Source: Hypomesus transpacificus (Eukaryota; Chordata; Actinopteri; Osmeriformes; Osmeridae). From it: DNA of 64,000 bases. Below the pieces are notes generated by a model that was not told where the DNA came from, searched no databases, and was given only the letters and a program-made list of their open reading frames with translations. Numbering within the stretch: the first letter of the stretch is position 1; each line of letters starts with the position of its first letter. Below, one piece after another: positions 1-12,479 of the stretch. A program made the position numbers and the translations under genes. The stretch lies in the NCBI RefSeq assembly GCF_021917145.1, contig NC_061064.1, positions 5,108,098 through 5,172,097 on the forward strand, written 5' to 3'.

Positions 1-118
1 ACAGGGAAGAAGATAAGGACATGGATGTATCTTCATACAGAGACACTACCAATGACTTTCCTGGAGTATGCTCACTGGTCGACATGTTATAACACACAAG
101 CTAACATGAGGAGTTTAC

Positions 119-2175
119 AGGCTCCACGTTCTCCTTACCCCCCTTGCCCCCCTTCTTGACAGCAGCCTCGATACTGGGCAGACCCACATCTTTGGGCTCG
201 TTCTTAACAAACACCAAGCAGATGAATGAGAAGGCAGCACAGAAGGTGCCAGACATGGCCAAGATGGCCCTCCAGTCATAGTACTGCAGCAGGACTGTTG
301 CAAGGAGAGGCCCCAGGCATCCCGCCAGGTTCATGCTGCAGGACAACACCGCCCACCACGTCCCAAACTGGGAAGGCTCAGACCACTGAGAACAAACAGA
401 AACACAGCGAGAGGACACATGTTACCATTTAATGAACTTGAATTGTATTACTCAGCCTAGCTGATCATGTTAGGATGCAGAGTACGTGTGAGATGGGTTG
501 TGATTCTGCCATAATGAGTGAGATGAAATTAAACAGAGTACTCTTGCCAGAAGATACGACTGAAGAGGATTTAAAGATCGGAACACACTCTACTTTTCAT
601 CATCATGATCAATAAAAAAGTCTAAAATGCGCTCACTCGATATAATGCCTACATATCATGCATAGATCAGGTTTTCTATACTAATCCCACTTCACTATTC
701 CCCACTCATAATCCTGCATGGAAGTTGATTTAACACATTGATCCTAATTGATGAAAACAAATCACTTTCACTGCATCTCACTAGCATCTCATGTACTGTG
801 TTGAAACAGTCACTCGTCATTGTTCCACTTCTTTCATACAAAATATACACCTTTGTGTGTCAGGGGCCTCTGAAAATACCATTACTTGTAACCCAATCCT
901 ACTCTCTTGCTCCAGGACACACAGTGAATGCCAACGCCTATTTTCTCTCCTATCTTTAAACACTTGCACTTTGACGGTCGTTTCTCAGGGACTGCAGCTG
1001 TCTCAGCTTGATCTGTAGCACAAAAGTTTGCACTGAATAGTTGTTAGTCGGAAGCCATGTATTCAGTCACTTGTTTCATTTTGAGCAATTCACAAGAGTT
1101 ATTTCCTACTCTCTGAGTTATGTATTCTTCAAACCCAGACAACCCCTATATTTCAGTCATTTGGAATATGTTTTTGTGGGAAAGACAAATGGGCAGTATG
1201 ACATGTGGACCTGTGTTCCTAAATATTAAAGTCTTGGAAAAACACCCACCGCTTTATTCCATACCAAAAAACATATAATGTAGGTAGCTAGAGCGGTCTA
1301 GAACTGACCATGGTAAACAGCTCAAGTTCTCTTGCCCAAAAGGTCAGGGACAGGGGTCAAAATTCCTGACCATTCTGGTACGGTCCCAAATGGTAAATGA
1401 CAGGTGCACTCTCCCGTTATTGAAAAAGGCTCAGGCGCATAGCATAAACCTACGGATCGTAGGAGCCTGTTACACAAGGGGCCAATGCTGTGGCCATGCA
1501 TCACCTTAAGAGGTGTCAGTATCTTCTCAGAATGTTTATGTGTATATTTCTAAAGTTACACTGGCACTGAAGGCTTTCTTTATGAGTGCCGGTGGAGGTT
1601 TTCTTTATCACAAAAGTGTAGCCCACACACTCCAGAACCTAGGGTTTCCATTTCTCCAGAGTGCAGCAATGTTACCTTTCGCAGCACCTTCCCACATGGA
1701 GGCCAGCCCAGGCCCTGGCCTAGACCATTGATGAACCACAGCACAGAAAACATGGCCACAGTAGAGGACCAGGAGAAAGCCACGTTGATTACTCCCACCA
1801 CAAAGAGTCCAATGGAGAAGAGCCAGCGGGCACTGATCTGGTCTGACAGCACACCACTGATGAACTTGCTGATGGCATAGGCCATGGTTTGGCTACTTGC
1901 AATCAAGCCTAAAGAAACAGGAGTGAAAGTGTGTGCGGTTCAACAGGACACCAATACTGAAGAGATGGATGTTAACATAAATCCTTGACTTAGGTAAACA
2001 CGTTTGGTAACATGACCGTGCTCTTACCCAGGTCATCCTTGTCCAGTTCGATCTCCTCCATCACAGAGGGCATGACGAAGGAAAAGGTCTTCCTGTTTAA
2101 GTAGTACAATGAGTAGCCAATAAACATAGAGAAGAAGATGACCGTGCGGTAGTATCCATAACCTGTGGCTCCCAT
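119..2175 (-). CDS. slc37a4: Glucose-6-phosphate transporter SLC37A4, 5' three coding exons (partial)
   Basis: Major-facilitator antiporter of the ER membrane that exchanges glucose-6-phosphate for phosphate and feeds glucose-6-phosphatase. Three coding exons read on the minus strand: 2175-2028 (residues 1-49 plus one base), 1908-1676 (to residue 127) and 385-119 (residues 128-216). All have GT-AG borders and agreeing phases. The start has the family's N-terminal [10 protein letters not shown] segment, followed by [11 protein letters not shown], the AISKF-SGVLSDQ-SARWLF loop and [11 protein letters not shown]. The frame continues past a donor at 118, so the C-terminal half (human protein about 429 aa) lies left of the window. 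The 1.29-kb intron 386-1675 holds nothing else I can see. An acceptor at 2199-2200 puts an untranslated exon further upstream. Codon 150 is TGC (Cys), where human has Gly. Identity is sure. Confidence 0.95.
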
Positions 2176-5100
2176 ATTTCCAGATGTAGAGGTAGTATCT
2201 GGGGTAAAAAATATATATATATAAAAAAAAATACTAAACAAAAAGGTTGTAGAAAATGTCCTTTCCTGATTTTGGGCCCAATTCTTCTTCAATGAGCTTC
2301 TGAAATAATTTGGTGCCTGGGGCTGGTTCAAGAAAAGAGTGATGCTCCATTAACATGAGCAATGGCTCAATGCAAACTTTTCTCTGAGTAGAGAAACATA
2401 CATTTTTATAGTAAGATAAGTCTGAGGTTAAGGCATGAGGCTGACAGCTGATTGGAGCTCTTTGACAGCCAAGTCAGTCACACAGAAATGTGTTGGTGTT
2501 TCCGGTTTATTGTTGGTATTCTCCACTGTGGATGTTACTGGGTTTGGTAGAGTGTATTCTCTGCACAGACCAGTTCTTCATAGGCGCAGCAGGTCCAATT
2601 TGTGGAGATTCTCTGAAACAGAGGACAAAAGGTGAACCCTGACACCAAAGCCTAGATAATCAAACAAAACAATAAGAGTGTAATGAGCATTTTATTAGGC
2701 CTGCCTCATTTCTAATTGAAAGTAAAATACTTACTGGTCTTCTATTAGATTTTAGTTTAAAAACTATATATAGCTAACAGCTAATACCATTGATTTGATC
2801 TTCTGTATTATATCAATGGATTTGTCACCCTTCATAGAATATAAAGGAGCAGATCAACTGTGTGGCTCTTTAATTGCCCAGTCTATCTGTTGGTATGCTT
2901 CCCAGACGACCTTTTAAAATTGGAAACCCATCGAGAAACTTTAACCTTCATCACCAAGGCAAACGGCAAATCCCTGAAAGAATTTCTACAGCTACAATCC
3001 AATAAACGGAAACTTTACGTAATCCATGTTTAATCAACTGCAGCCCATTTCGCGATAATGTGGAATATTTGGCATCACATGTTATAAATACGATAAACAT
3101 GAATACAATATGAATATAGTATTCCAAAACACTATGTATTTTCTCTTAAAACCAAGTATTAACAACAATTCTGGTTGATATTAACCTGACACTTAAAATC
3201 ACGCATCTCCATCTGTTACAGCTGCTAAAGTCACTGCAGGCCTATGGAAGTACAATTTCGCATCTTCAATCAGGAAGCAACATCGTTCACTGCATCCTAC
3301 ATCATTTCTCCAATCACAATAGGAATAGATTACATTAGGTACATTTTTGGTAAATTGTTAAATTATCGTTAAAGTGTATCAAAACATTGGATATGTGGCT
3401 GATACCTTGTGAGTCGGACCCCAAATCCCCCTCAGCGTCCAGACAAAACCGCAACAGGAACTCCTGCTTTCTTCTGCACCTGGATTGGTCCGTTGAGATG
3501 CCATTCGCGTAGTCCGTGGCAAGAAGGCGTTCCTCACGCAGCTTTGATTTGGAAATGTGAGCTACGTCATGTAGAGAGCGTACATTCCCCATCTGTGCTC
3601 AGTGTCCAGCTACTGTTTCGAATAACTGAAGCCTACCCACAGGCCATTTGAGTGTATGAAGGACGAGGTTACATAGCCTACGTAAACACATTTAATGAGT
3701 ACATTTTCGGGATGGAGGTTGTCCAGGTTGCATTGACATGGACACGTTCCAACATTTTGGCCGACTGAAACATTTGTGATTCAGTCTGCTGCCATTGTAG
3801 CAATTGATGCATAGTTTGAATATTTGCCAGCAGATGGCGTTAGAGGAACACAACTCGAACTTTAAGTAGGCCCAGTTACACACATGCAAATTGCTGAATT
3901 CCCAGGCTGTAGTTTTGTTAATTAACTTGATGTTGCTAGCATGAGCTATTCAAAGTAAATTAAGTAGGAAATATATCTCTTATAACAAATAGCATTCAGT
4001 TCCATCAAAACACGAACATGATAATAATAGAGGCAAGGACGCTGTGATGCTGTGAGACAGGCGTCCTGCAGCTGGCTCACCTCTGTCTCTTCACTGCACT
4101 GCAGATGGGAAGCCCAGAGCACAGACCAGATGGCAATGGGGCGGCTGGGACATGCTCAACATGAGTGGAACTCTCCACATCCCTACTTGTAAAACAGAGC
4201 AATTAAACCGTACGTGAGAGGGCGTTAGATTACAAAATCATGTTATGAATATTATGAAGTGTTGTGCAAAAGGATCTATTATTCTTATCTTCAGGAAAGA
4301 CGCGAGAGCGACAACATTCTGATAGTGGCACGGTGTTCTTGTTCTGTTTCTTTCAACAATTTTACACTTGTTTGATCTCGCAGTGAATGTTATTATTTTC
4401 AAGTCTACATTTGTGTGGTTGGGCTCACAACAGTGTATGTTTTTCAACCCATATATGTACTAAAGTTCAGACTATAAAAACGACCTTGTCAACTCCTCTC
4501 CATCAAGAAACACAGAAACGACATTGAACTCTGAGGTTTGGGCTCAGTCGGTTACTTACTGTCCTGTCAAGCATGAATTCCATAGACATTTCTGTGGTCA
4601 GTAGTCTTCTTGTTCTTCACGACAAAAGAAGAATATGTACCGGGCAGTGCTGCCGAAAGCAGCCAGACAAGCCTTGGCAGGAGCAGCAGAGAGAGAGGCC
4701 AGGCCTGCCAGTCAGCACCCCGTGAGAGAGCACATCCACAGCATCTTTGCCCTCTCTCAGAGAGCACAAGCCCAGTGATGCCAGGCCACTGACGGAGATG
4801 TGGATTCTACCAATACATACGGTTGGCAGTTTGACAGCTTAAGTGCCAAACAGCATTGATTATTAACATAATATGCAGCCAAGTAGATAGTTGCCCATCT
4901 GGATGAATGGCACAAAGCTGCTGTCTTCCATCCAAAAGTGGTGGACTCCAATGTCTGAATATAGTTTTTGATTCCAACTCAATTTAACTTAATTAATTAA
5001 ACCAAAATAGAGGCTTCTATTATTTAAAGTCACACTGTGCTCATACTTCAGTGCATCATGTAATATTCAGTCTTCCGAGGTCTTTTTAAAATTCATAGAC

Positions 5101-5630
5101 AACTGTGATTACCCATTAAATAATCCTCTGACAAGGAATACAAGCAGTATCATGCATGATTGCATACAAACGCATTTCCTTTGTGACACACTATGCGTTG
5201 ATTTGTGGGTTTCCTATTGGGTGTCTTTATTATATGGCATAAGCCTTTTCTTCTTTCTTACCTTCATGTTGGTTTCCTGTGTTTCTCCCACAATAAACAT
5301 GTTGCTCATCTTAGGAACGGTACCCATCTGTGAGTGAATGAACAAGCCCATAATCACACCTTAAGCCTATAAAGAACATTTGTTGTGTGGCCCAAAAGCT
5401 GCTGGGACTCTTTGAATAAATGCAAACAAATTGCTAGGCTAGTACTCCGATTTAGGGAAATCGGAAATAAATTAGAAAACCAATTTGGTTATCAATGGCC
5501 CTCAGCTCTACTGGCAAACATCCTTGTTGAAGACAAAGAAAATCTGAATCAATTTGAATCACTTGAATCAAAATATTCATGCAAGTAAGCAGAATACATC
5601 CATGCTTGGTGTGTGAGTGTGTTTGTATAC

Positions 5631-5690
5631 ATGTGTGTATGTGTGTGTATGTGTGTGTGTGTATGTGTGTGTATGTGTGTGTATGTGTGT
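5631..5690. repeat. GT/TATG microsatellite
   Basis: Imperfect (GT)n tract with interspersed TATG units, ending in a run of six G. It generates spurious Val-Cys-rich open frames. Confidence 0.9.
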
Positions 5691-7714
5691 GGGGGGAGGT
5701 GTCAGGGAAGGTGGGAGGTCAAGTCAAGAACTGTTGGTATAGTGAGAATCAAATATTGAGTTTTTTTAATTTCTCTCATCACTGGCTTCCATCCTTGATA
5801 GCCCTTGAGCCTCTGAGGAGAACCCAATTAAAACAGGGTGACAACAGGGTAAGTAGACAGGCCATGGTGTCCTCTCTGTGTTAGCAAAGCATCTGAAGTG
5901 CTCTCTAATTGCATCTGTTGTGATGCGAAAAGACAAGGTTGAGGGTTACCGCCAGATCTCATTACCACTGTTCAACGCTCTGCAGCAGTCATAATGTACC
6001 ACAGTGGGTTGCGCATGGAAATGTGCGGGGATGCATTCCGTTTCATGGCATCAGCGGAACGCTGATGATGAATCATTGAGGCACTCGGATCATAAGGGTT
6101 TAAGTTGAATAAAGGAATAATAAAAACACTGAGGGGCCTTCGTTTCTCATCGGAAAGCTCCAAGGCAGACATTTTTGCTGATGTTGTTTTCTGTTTTAGC
6201 ATCAGCTTTCATTATGTAAAGTCCATGACAGATTGACATTTTCCTCGTTCTAAAAGCTTTATTCATGACAGAACAGGCTTTATGATGTCTGTTTTAAACA
6301 TCAGAATGACAACATGGATCAGTTTCCATGGATTTGACATGTATATGTCACATGGAATTAGTCAGATGAGCTGATGAGATCCAGGTTTAATCCTTGGATG
6401 GTGAACTCTGTGTTCCATTTCAGGTTGAATCTTCATGTGGAGAAGTAACTGAAGTGTGCACTTCAGACACTTTACATATCCAGAGGACTCAGCTAGATGC
6501 AGGGTACACAAACTGAGCAGGAAACCTTGTTTTTATTCTCGTTTAATATTTCCTCCTTCTTCTGTCAGGCACTGCCTGACTGAGTGTTCAAGTGTTCAGA
6601 CACTTGTGGTAGGCAGCACACAAAAACACCAGTTTGGATGGTTGAAGGGGTGCAAAATCTCCCAGAATCCCACTGCCTTGGCATACACGTACAGCATTCT
6701 TTGTCACACTCCATATCACTAGTCACTGCAGCACCAGCCTGTTATCAAGTCATAGGATGCTTCCTGTCCTTCTTCATTACTGGGTATTATTGGTATTGGT
6801 ATATTATTATGTGGGTTCATTGTGTTCCGTTCATTGTATTCTAACCTAAAGGTTTGACAAATGTGTCAGCCATGCCAAAATAGACAGGAAGCCAATCCAA
6901 TTATTTTTTCAAGCGAGATGTTTTATTTTATCTGCTTTATCTATAGTTCTGTTGCCAGGCAACTCAGTGGCTGCGCTGCTCTGGGGAGTGGTGGGGAAGG
7001 TGGGATTGGTGTGGCAGACAGTGTCAGGTAGATAATTACCTCAGAGAAAGGCTGGAGGAGGTAACGCAGGGGGAGGTCTCAGGAAGCCTTGCTACACCCC
7101 CTTCCCCCTCGACTGCTGTTTCACCCAATACCTCTGTCAACGAAATGACGCCACAACTGAATTAACCTTGTGTTTTAACACAAGCAAAAATACATTTGCA
7201 GTTAATGTCTTTGGTGCCAGTGTGCCAGAAGAGAGAATGTTGCTATCACAAGTATGCCATGAGGAACAGGGTAAATGGGTTTTCTCTGGCAGCTGTTTGT
7301 TTTCCCTTCCTAAGCCATAAAAAGATGCTTAGTTAGTAGGATATTTCATAGTGTAGTGCCAGTGGGATATTAATTGTATATGACTAAAACTAATAAAAGG
7401 TTTACATGACAGTGATATTTTTGGCAATGTGTACAGAATTGAAACATGAAAGTCTATGAAGATGTGTTTTGAGATTACAGCCCAAAAGTGATGTTGGCTC
7501 ACAGCTTACAACAAGGTTGGTATAGGAAAGATTTCTCTGCTGTGGCACAGACTCAGTCCCTCTTCTGAACGTCCAATGGGAGGGCGCCTAAACTGACACA
7601 GCACAGCTAGCCGACAGGACAGTCTATCCATCATGGCCCACACTGCGGCTCCAACGTGTCCAATAACAGATTGGACAGGAAGAGAAAAATGACAACGATA
7701 TAGGGATGAGTCAG

Positions 7715-7960
7715 GGAGCATCATGACGATGGAGATAGGACACTGGGTAATTACCCTCGCTAATTCCCCATCGGCTCACCAGTGGCAACAAAGCTGGGCC
7801 GCCAGGGGAGCCATGGGAGTGGAGGCAGTGTACGGCGGAATGAGCTCCAAATTTCAATTAATGCATCTGATTCAACCCCCTGCTGTTGGAACTTGGCAGG
7901 CTATTACAACTTCCTTTTCCCCTCCAGCGCCTTCTTTCTTTTGAATGAACGAGAGCCCCC
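7715..7960. promoter_or_regulatory. Candidate conserved non-coding element
   Basis: A compact block containing the palindrome GGTAATTACC, a CGCTAATTCC site and TTTCAATTAATGCAT (homeodomain-type ATTA cores), embedded in balanced-composition DNA with no coding signal. This resembles teleost developmental enhancers by composition only; conservation was not tested. Confidence 0.25.
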
Positions 7961-8195
7961 AAGGTTTTGAGACAGATTTCCTGCAGATCCAATTTCACCT
8001 GTGTGGAGCACTGTGTCATTCTGTCAGCAAAATTCCCCCCCCCGTTTTCACCCCTGGACTCGTTTCTCTTGTAATCAACGTCTTGTTTGATGGATGGAAT
8101 GCTGCAGTCCTCAGAAGTTATACATGTTTATGCATAAGACTTGGGTACAAAGTGTAGCCTACATTCAAGAGGGTTTCAGTAGTGAGGAGGGTGTC

Positions 8196-8220
8196 TGTTG
8201 TGTGTGTTTGTGTGTGTCTG

Positions 8221-8283
<63 letters not shown>

Positions 8284-8293
8284 TGTGTGTGTT
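8196..8293. repeat. GT microsatellite
   Basis: Long near-perfect (GT)n tract, pure from about 8222 to 8275 with short GTTT/GTAT interruptions at both ends. Confidence 0.95.
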
Positions 8294-10978
8294 TATATGA
8301 AGGGACACTAGGTCATATGAGCTGTCCTTCCCTCCTTCCTTTATACAAAAGCTTTCTGTCCTCAAATCAAGCTTGCGGCTTCTATTTGAGAACTTTTTGC
8401 TAATACAATTTCTCAATTTACTCTGTATCACAGTCTACCACCAACCAGGAAATCATATAAATATGTAAAGAGTTAAAACAGACAATTAAAAAATGTGTTT
8501 AATGACATTTGCTTTTGTAGGATTGTACAAGCAGTGAGCATCAAGGTTTATTCATTGTTTGTTAAGCAAGGGCAAAGAGCTGTTGGGATTCCAAAGTTAT
8601 TTAACTCCAGTGTGTTTACATATGAATGCCTCCCAATTCTAGTGACACAAAGATGGATACTTACATCCATGCTACACCAATTTCCATTAACAAAGGGTGG
8701 CCAACCATCCAGTGATAAGCTATATAAATATGGCCGCCAGAAAGAGCCAATAGACTGGAGGCTCAGAGTGAGTTGACCATTAAGACTACATATTGGTGTC
8801 CTCTTTTAAACTGATTTGGCATACATGTTATTACAAGTCAGCGACTAGATTTTTGTAATAGGGCACAGGCACAAGCTAAGTTAAACCGTGCTTAGGAATC
8901 GTTGGTCTGCAAGTTTAAGGTTAAAAGAGAACGCGAGAGAGCCAGAATAAAGTGAAAGAGAGAGAAAGAGTGAGTGCTCCTTTCCTAAATAAACCATATA
9001 TATTCCAATTTTTTAAAGTAGTTTCACAGTTGTCTCACGGACTAATGGAAATGCATGAAAGTAGAACCCATTAGTGTAACTGTACTAAATAGTCAGGTCA
9101 ACTCCAAGCCCCTCGACATCCTCTAAACCTCTCAGCTTCCATTCACCAGCACTGAAGTACCACAACTCCCCTTAAATCTCTCGTCCCCTCCCCCTGAAAA
9201 AGAGGTATTATCTATCACACTTATCTATCCTCCATGGCACTACTTGTTACGTGTGTCTTTGTATTAATCTGACCCCCTTTTGTCTCCCTGTCTGGGCTGG
9301 ATTTGAATAAATGAATGAAACTGTTGATAAGAGACAACAATCACACTTTGCTACCTCCTAGCTCAAGAAAGGGAAAATTCCATAACCTCCTTGAGTGAGG
9401 CTCAGTTCAACATCCCAGGCAATCCTGTTGAACGCCTACATTAAGGTTTTCCACCCGTCTTCCCTCTGCTCATTCAGCTAGAACATGAGCGGTACAGAAA
9501 GCAGCCATACAATCATACTTTGGCCTGGTGTCACGAGGAGGTCTGAGGAGCCACAGCAGGTTATGTCACGCATCAGAGAGACTGTTTACCAGGCGTTTTA
9601 CCAGCTAAAACCTTCCGTAAAGATTTTCCTTCAGACCATTCTCTCTTAACCTACGGTTTATCATCAAGAGGTAATGGAGGTGAATGAGTCAAGACAGTTT
9701 TCTGGTTAGAGTAGATAGATAGATAGAGTGACAGGTAAAATTGATGTAAAAGTGGCTGATGTTGCCACATTAGCGTGCCCTAAAGTGTGTGGACTACTCC
9801 ATCACGGATCCATCTGAAATACATTTCATGTGGCTTCGGGGAAATTGCATAATCATGGTATGATTTGAGAAAACAACACAGCCTCAGAACCGGTAACACC
9901 TGATTCAACAGACAGCTACTGCTTTGTACAGCCATCTGCTTATGCCACAGACGGCCATTTGAGCTGTGTTTCCCAAGCCCAAGATGAGGCCAGTGCACAG
10001 TCAATGGGGTCCAGGTGGTGCAATGTGGTGGTGTCTTCCATCACAGATCATGACAGGTCGTACAGTCACCTCTGGCAGGGACTCTGGCTCTCTGAAGATG
10101 GATGGGAGGGCAGATCATGTGTAAAAAAACATGTCCCAACATGACATACGAGTGGGGAATGGAATGCTACCTTTCTCATGGATCTGGACAGTATTCCCCC
10201 AGGGCTGTCACTTTTCTTGGAGACAATATCTAGTAGATCTCCTCCCTCAGTCACCTGACTGTTCTCTCAAAATACATGGAGCAGACCTATGAAAAATACA
10301 CCAGGCTGATGGCAGGTTTAAAAAAAAACATCTAAAATAACATAGAAATGTCCATACTTCGACTGTCTACAAGAATGTAATTTCTTCTCCATCTCTGGTT
10401 ATGTTCCGAGGAAAGTCGTCCTCCACAGTCAAGACAGGTTATCTTTCCAGGTTGATTCTGATGCCAAGCACCACACTGACTGCATATGAATGGGACAGAT
10501 GATAATGAAGCAGTGGATCTAGGGACATACAAATTAACATTGTGATAGATAAGAGCTCAAATTTACATAGCCTCTAGGCAGTCAGTCAAAGAATATCTGT
10601 ATGCATTACTCATTGTATGGAAGGGCATCAAATCCACCGATGGCTACAGTGCCAAGGGCAAAATGTACATGGAGAAGCATTCCTGACGAATTTGACATTG
10701 GCAGGTCGTTTCTGCATTTTGGACTCTTGAGGGAACCTGACATGTTTTCTTGCCCTGGAGCTCACAAGAATGTATAGTATTGAAGTAATTATCATGAGAG
10801 GAAAGATTCCTGTCTCCTGTGTTTCTGAATGAAGACCAGAAGGTGCAGGACTTCTGTGAGACAACGTGTGTGCATGTGTGGGTGTATGTGTGAGTGAATG
10901 TTAATATGATTGCCGACCCTGTCCTATGTACCGCGCTCCACATCTCCAGCGCGTCCTCTTTCTTGACCTTCTGCGCTC

Positions 10979-11280
10979 TTTACATTTACATGTATTCATT
11001 TAGCAGACGCTTTTATCCAAAGCGACTTCCAAGAGAGAGCTTTACAAAGTGCATAAGTCACTGATCATAACAACAAGATAGCCCCAAAGCATTGTGGGTA
11101 GCCAAAACAAGAAGCACACATTGTGAACAACCAAAAAATAAGTGCCAAAGGGAGGAACCATCAGAGCATGTAGTTGGGCAAGTTACAATTAAACAACATG
11201 AATCTCCAAGTGCAAGTGTGCCTGTAGAAAAGCAAGCAACAGTAAACAAAAATATGTATAATAAACTAAAATAGAATATT
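10979..11280. repeat. Dispersed teleost repeat with SINE-type tail motif
   Basis: Begins with a motif (CATTTAGCAGACGCTTTTAT, then CCAAAGCGACTT) that recurs in variant form at 58797-58831 inside the SINE there, so the two share a family or a tail. The DNA to about 11280 looks like the rest of a dispersed element, based on general familiarity with fish repeats. Class and exact ends are unresolved. Confidence 0.55.
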
Positions 11281-12348
11281 TCGCAGAGAATACAACAGTT
11301 TAAATCAGTTACCAACAGGAGCAACAAGACTCTAAGCAAGAGTCATTGTGATCCTTGAGGAAACCAGCATAGGGTCTGTGTCTCTGATGGATCTATCTAA
11401 ACTCTGAATTTAGTGTGGTCAGGGCCCTCCCCATCCTGGATGTATAAAGAAATTACAAATCAAATATGACAAGGGGATGAAACCAACCCACTGCTTTTGA
11501 GAGCTGGTAAAGAAGTTAGGAAGTCAGAAACAGGGCTTTTCCGCGGAGCTGAGGGCTATTCTGTTTTTGCAATTTTCTGGCCTAACTATAAACCTAAATA
11601 CTCATGATCTAAAGCCACTTACACGTCTTCCAACATTCTCTTGAACTGAGATCAGAAAGAAAGGAAAGTGAGGAATCCAGAGCATGTACAGACATGGACC
11701 GATTCATAAAAGCTAAAAGAACAAAAAGGATTGATCCAGTCAACATAAGATAACTGCTATTGTATGACCGTGTGTTTATAAATAGATATGATCAATAAAT
11801 CCTGCTTTGCAAGGCTTCTATGCAATACCATACTCTGACCTGTCCATGGTCCTGAATGTGCTATTGTAGAACTGGCTGTTGTCCATGGTGCTGCTGTAGC
11901 TTTGCTTCCACACAAACTCTTCCAGAACAATCCTTAGTCTTTATAAATTGGATTCATGAATATGTCAAGTTCACTGTTTAATAAACCTTTTTGACATTGA
12001 AATCCTTTTGGCACTGACATCTGTAATGCATAGCTTTTCCCTGTCAGCTGCTCACCAGACATCCGTTGTTGATCACAGTGTAAAGTGAGACGTGTGCTGA
12101 CTAGAGGAGTCAGAGAAGTGCAACAGCGTTGAAGACAGCACCACAATGGGAGAAGCAGAAAGAGCTTGAAAATGTTATTGTGAGGCTGTGACAGGAGATT
12201 CAGAAGGAAAGGGTAACTAAAGTATGATTTCCATCCAGTAGCAAATCAGTCATTGCAGGGTCACCTTTGTGGCTGCTGTGAAAAATAATGGCTTTTTTCC
12301 CTCCACTAGCTTGTGTGAGGAAGCACACCAAATTCAGGGCAGCTTTAG

Positions 12349-12465
12349 GGGCACCCCGGTGGCACACTGGATGAATGTTTGTACCATGTCAACAGAAGCC
12401 TGAGTTTATATCCAGCCTTGGCCCTTTTCTGCATGTGTTTTCTCTCTGCCAGCCTTCCTAGTCAC
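12349..12465 (+). mobile_element. tRNA-derived SINE (degraded)
   Basis: The 5' part resembles a tRNA-type pol III promoter: an A-box-like GGTGGCACACTGG at 12358-12370 and a decayed B box (AGTTTATATCC) at 12403-12413, about 35 bp apart. It is followed by CTTTTCTGCATGTG and a pyrimidine-rich stretch, as in common percomorph SINEs. Flanking target-site duplications were not identified. Confidence 0.55.
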
Positions 12466-12479
12466 ACTTCACTTGAAAA

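Larger units (their letters stand above)
2199..10978. other. Intergenic region upstream of slc37a4
   Basis: No ORF here resembles a protein family or has supporting splice sites. The stretch just right of the slc37a4 start should hold its promoter and first untranslated exon, but I could not place them. Two GT microsatellites and an AT-rich block near 7.7-7.96 kb are listed separately. The remainder is unremarkable AT-rich DNA. Confidence 0.6.

Noticed and set aside
10332-10532. Minus-strand frame with CSQCG...CLDCGG, zinc-ribbon-like
   Set aside because: Two CxxC pairs in a 66-aa frame with no flanking homology or splice sites; likely coincidence.
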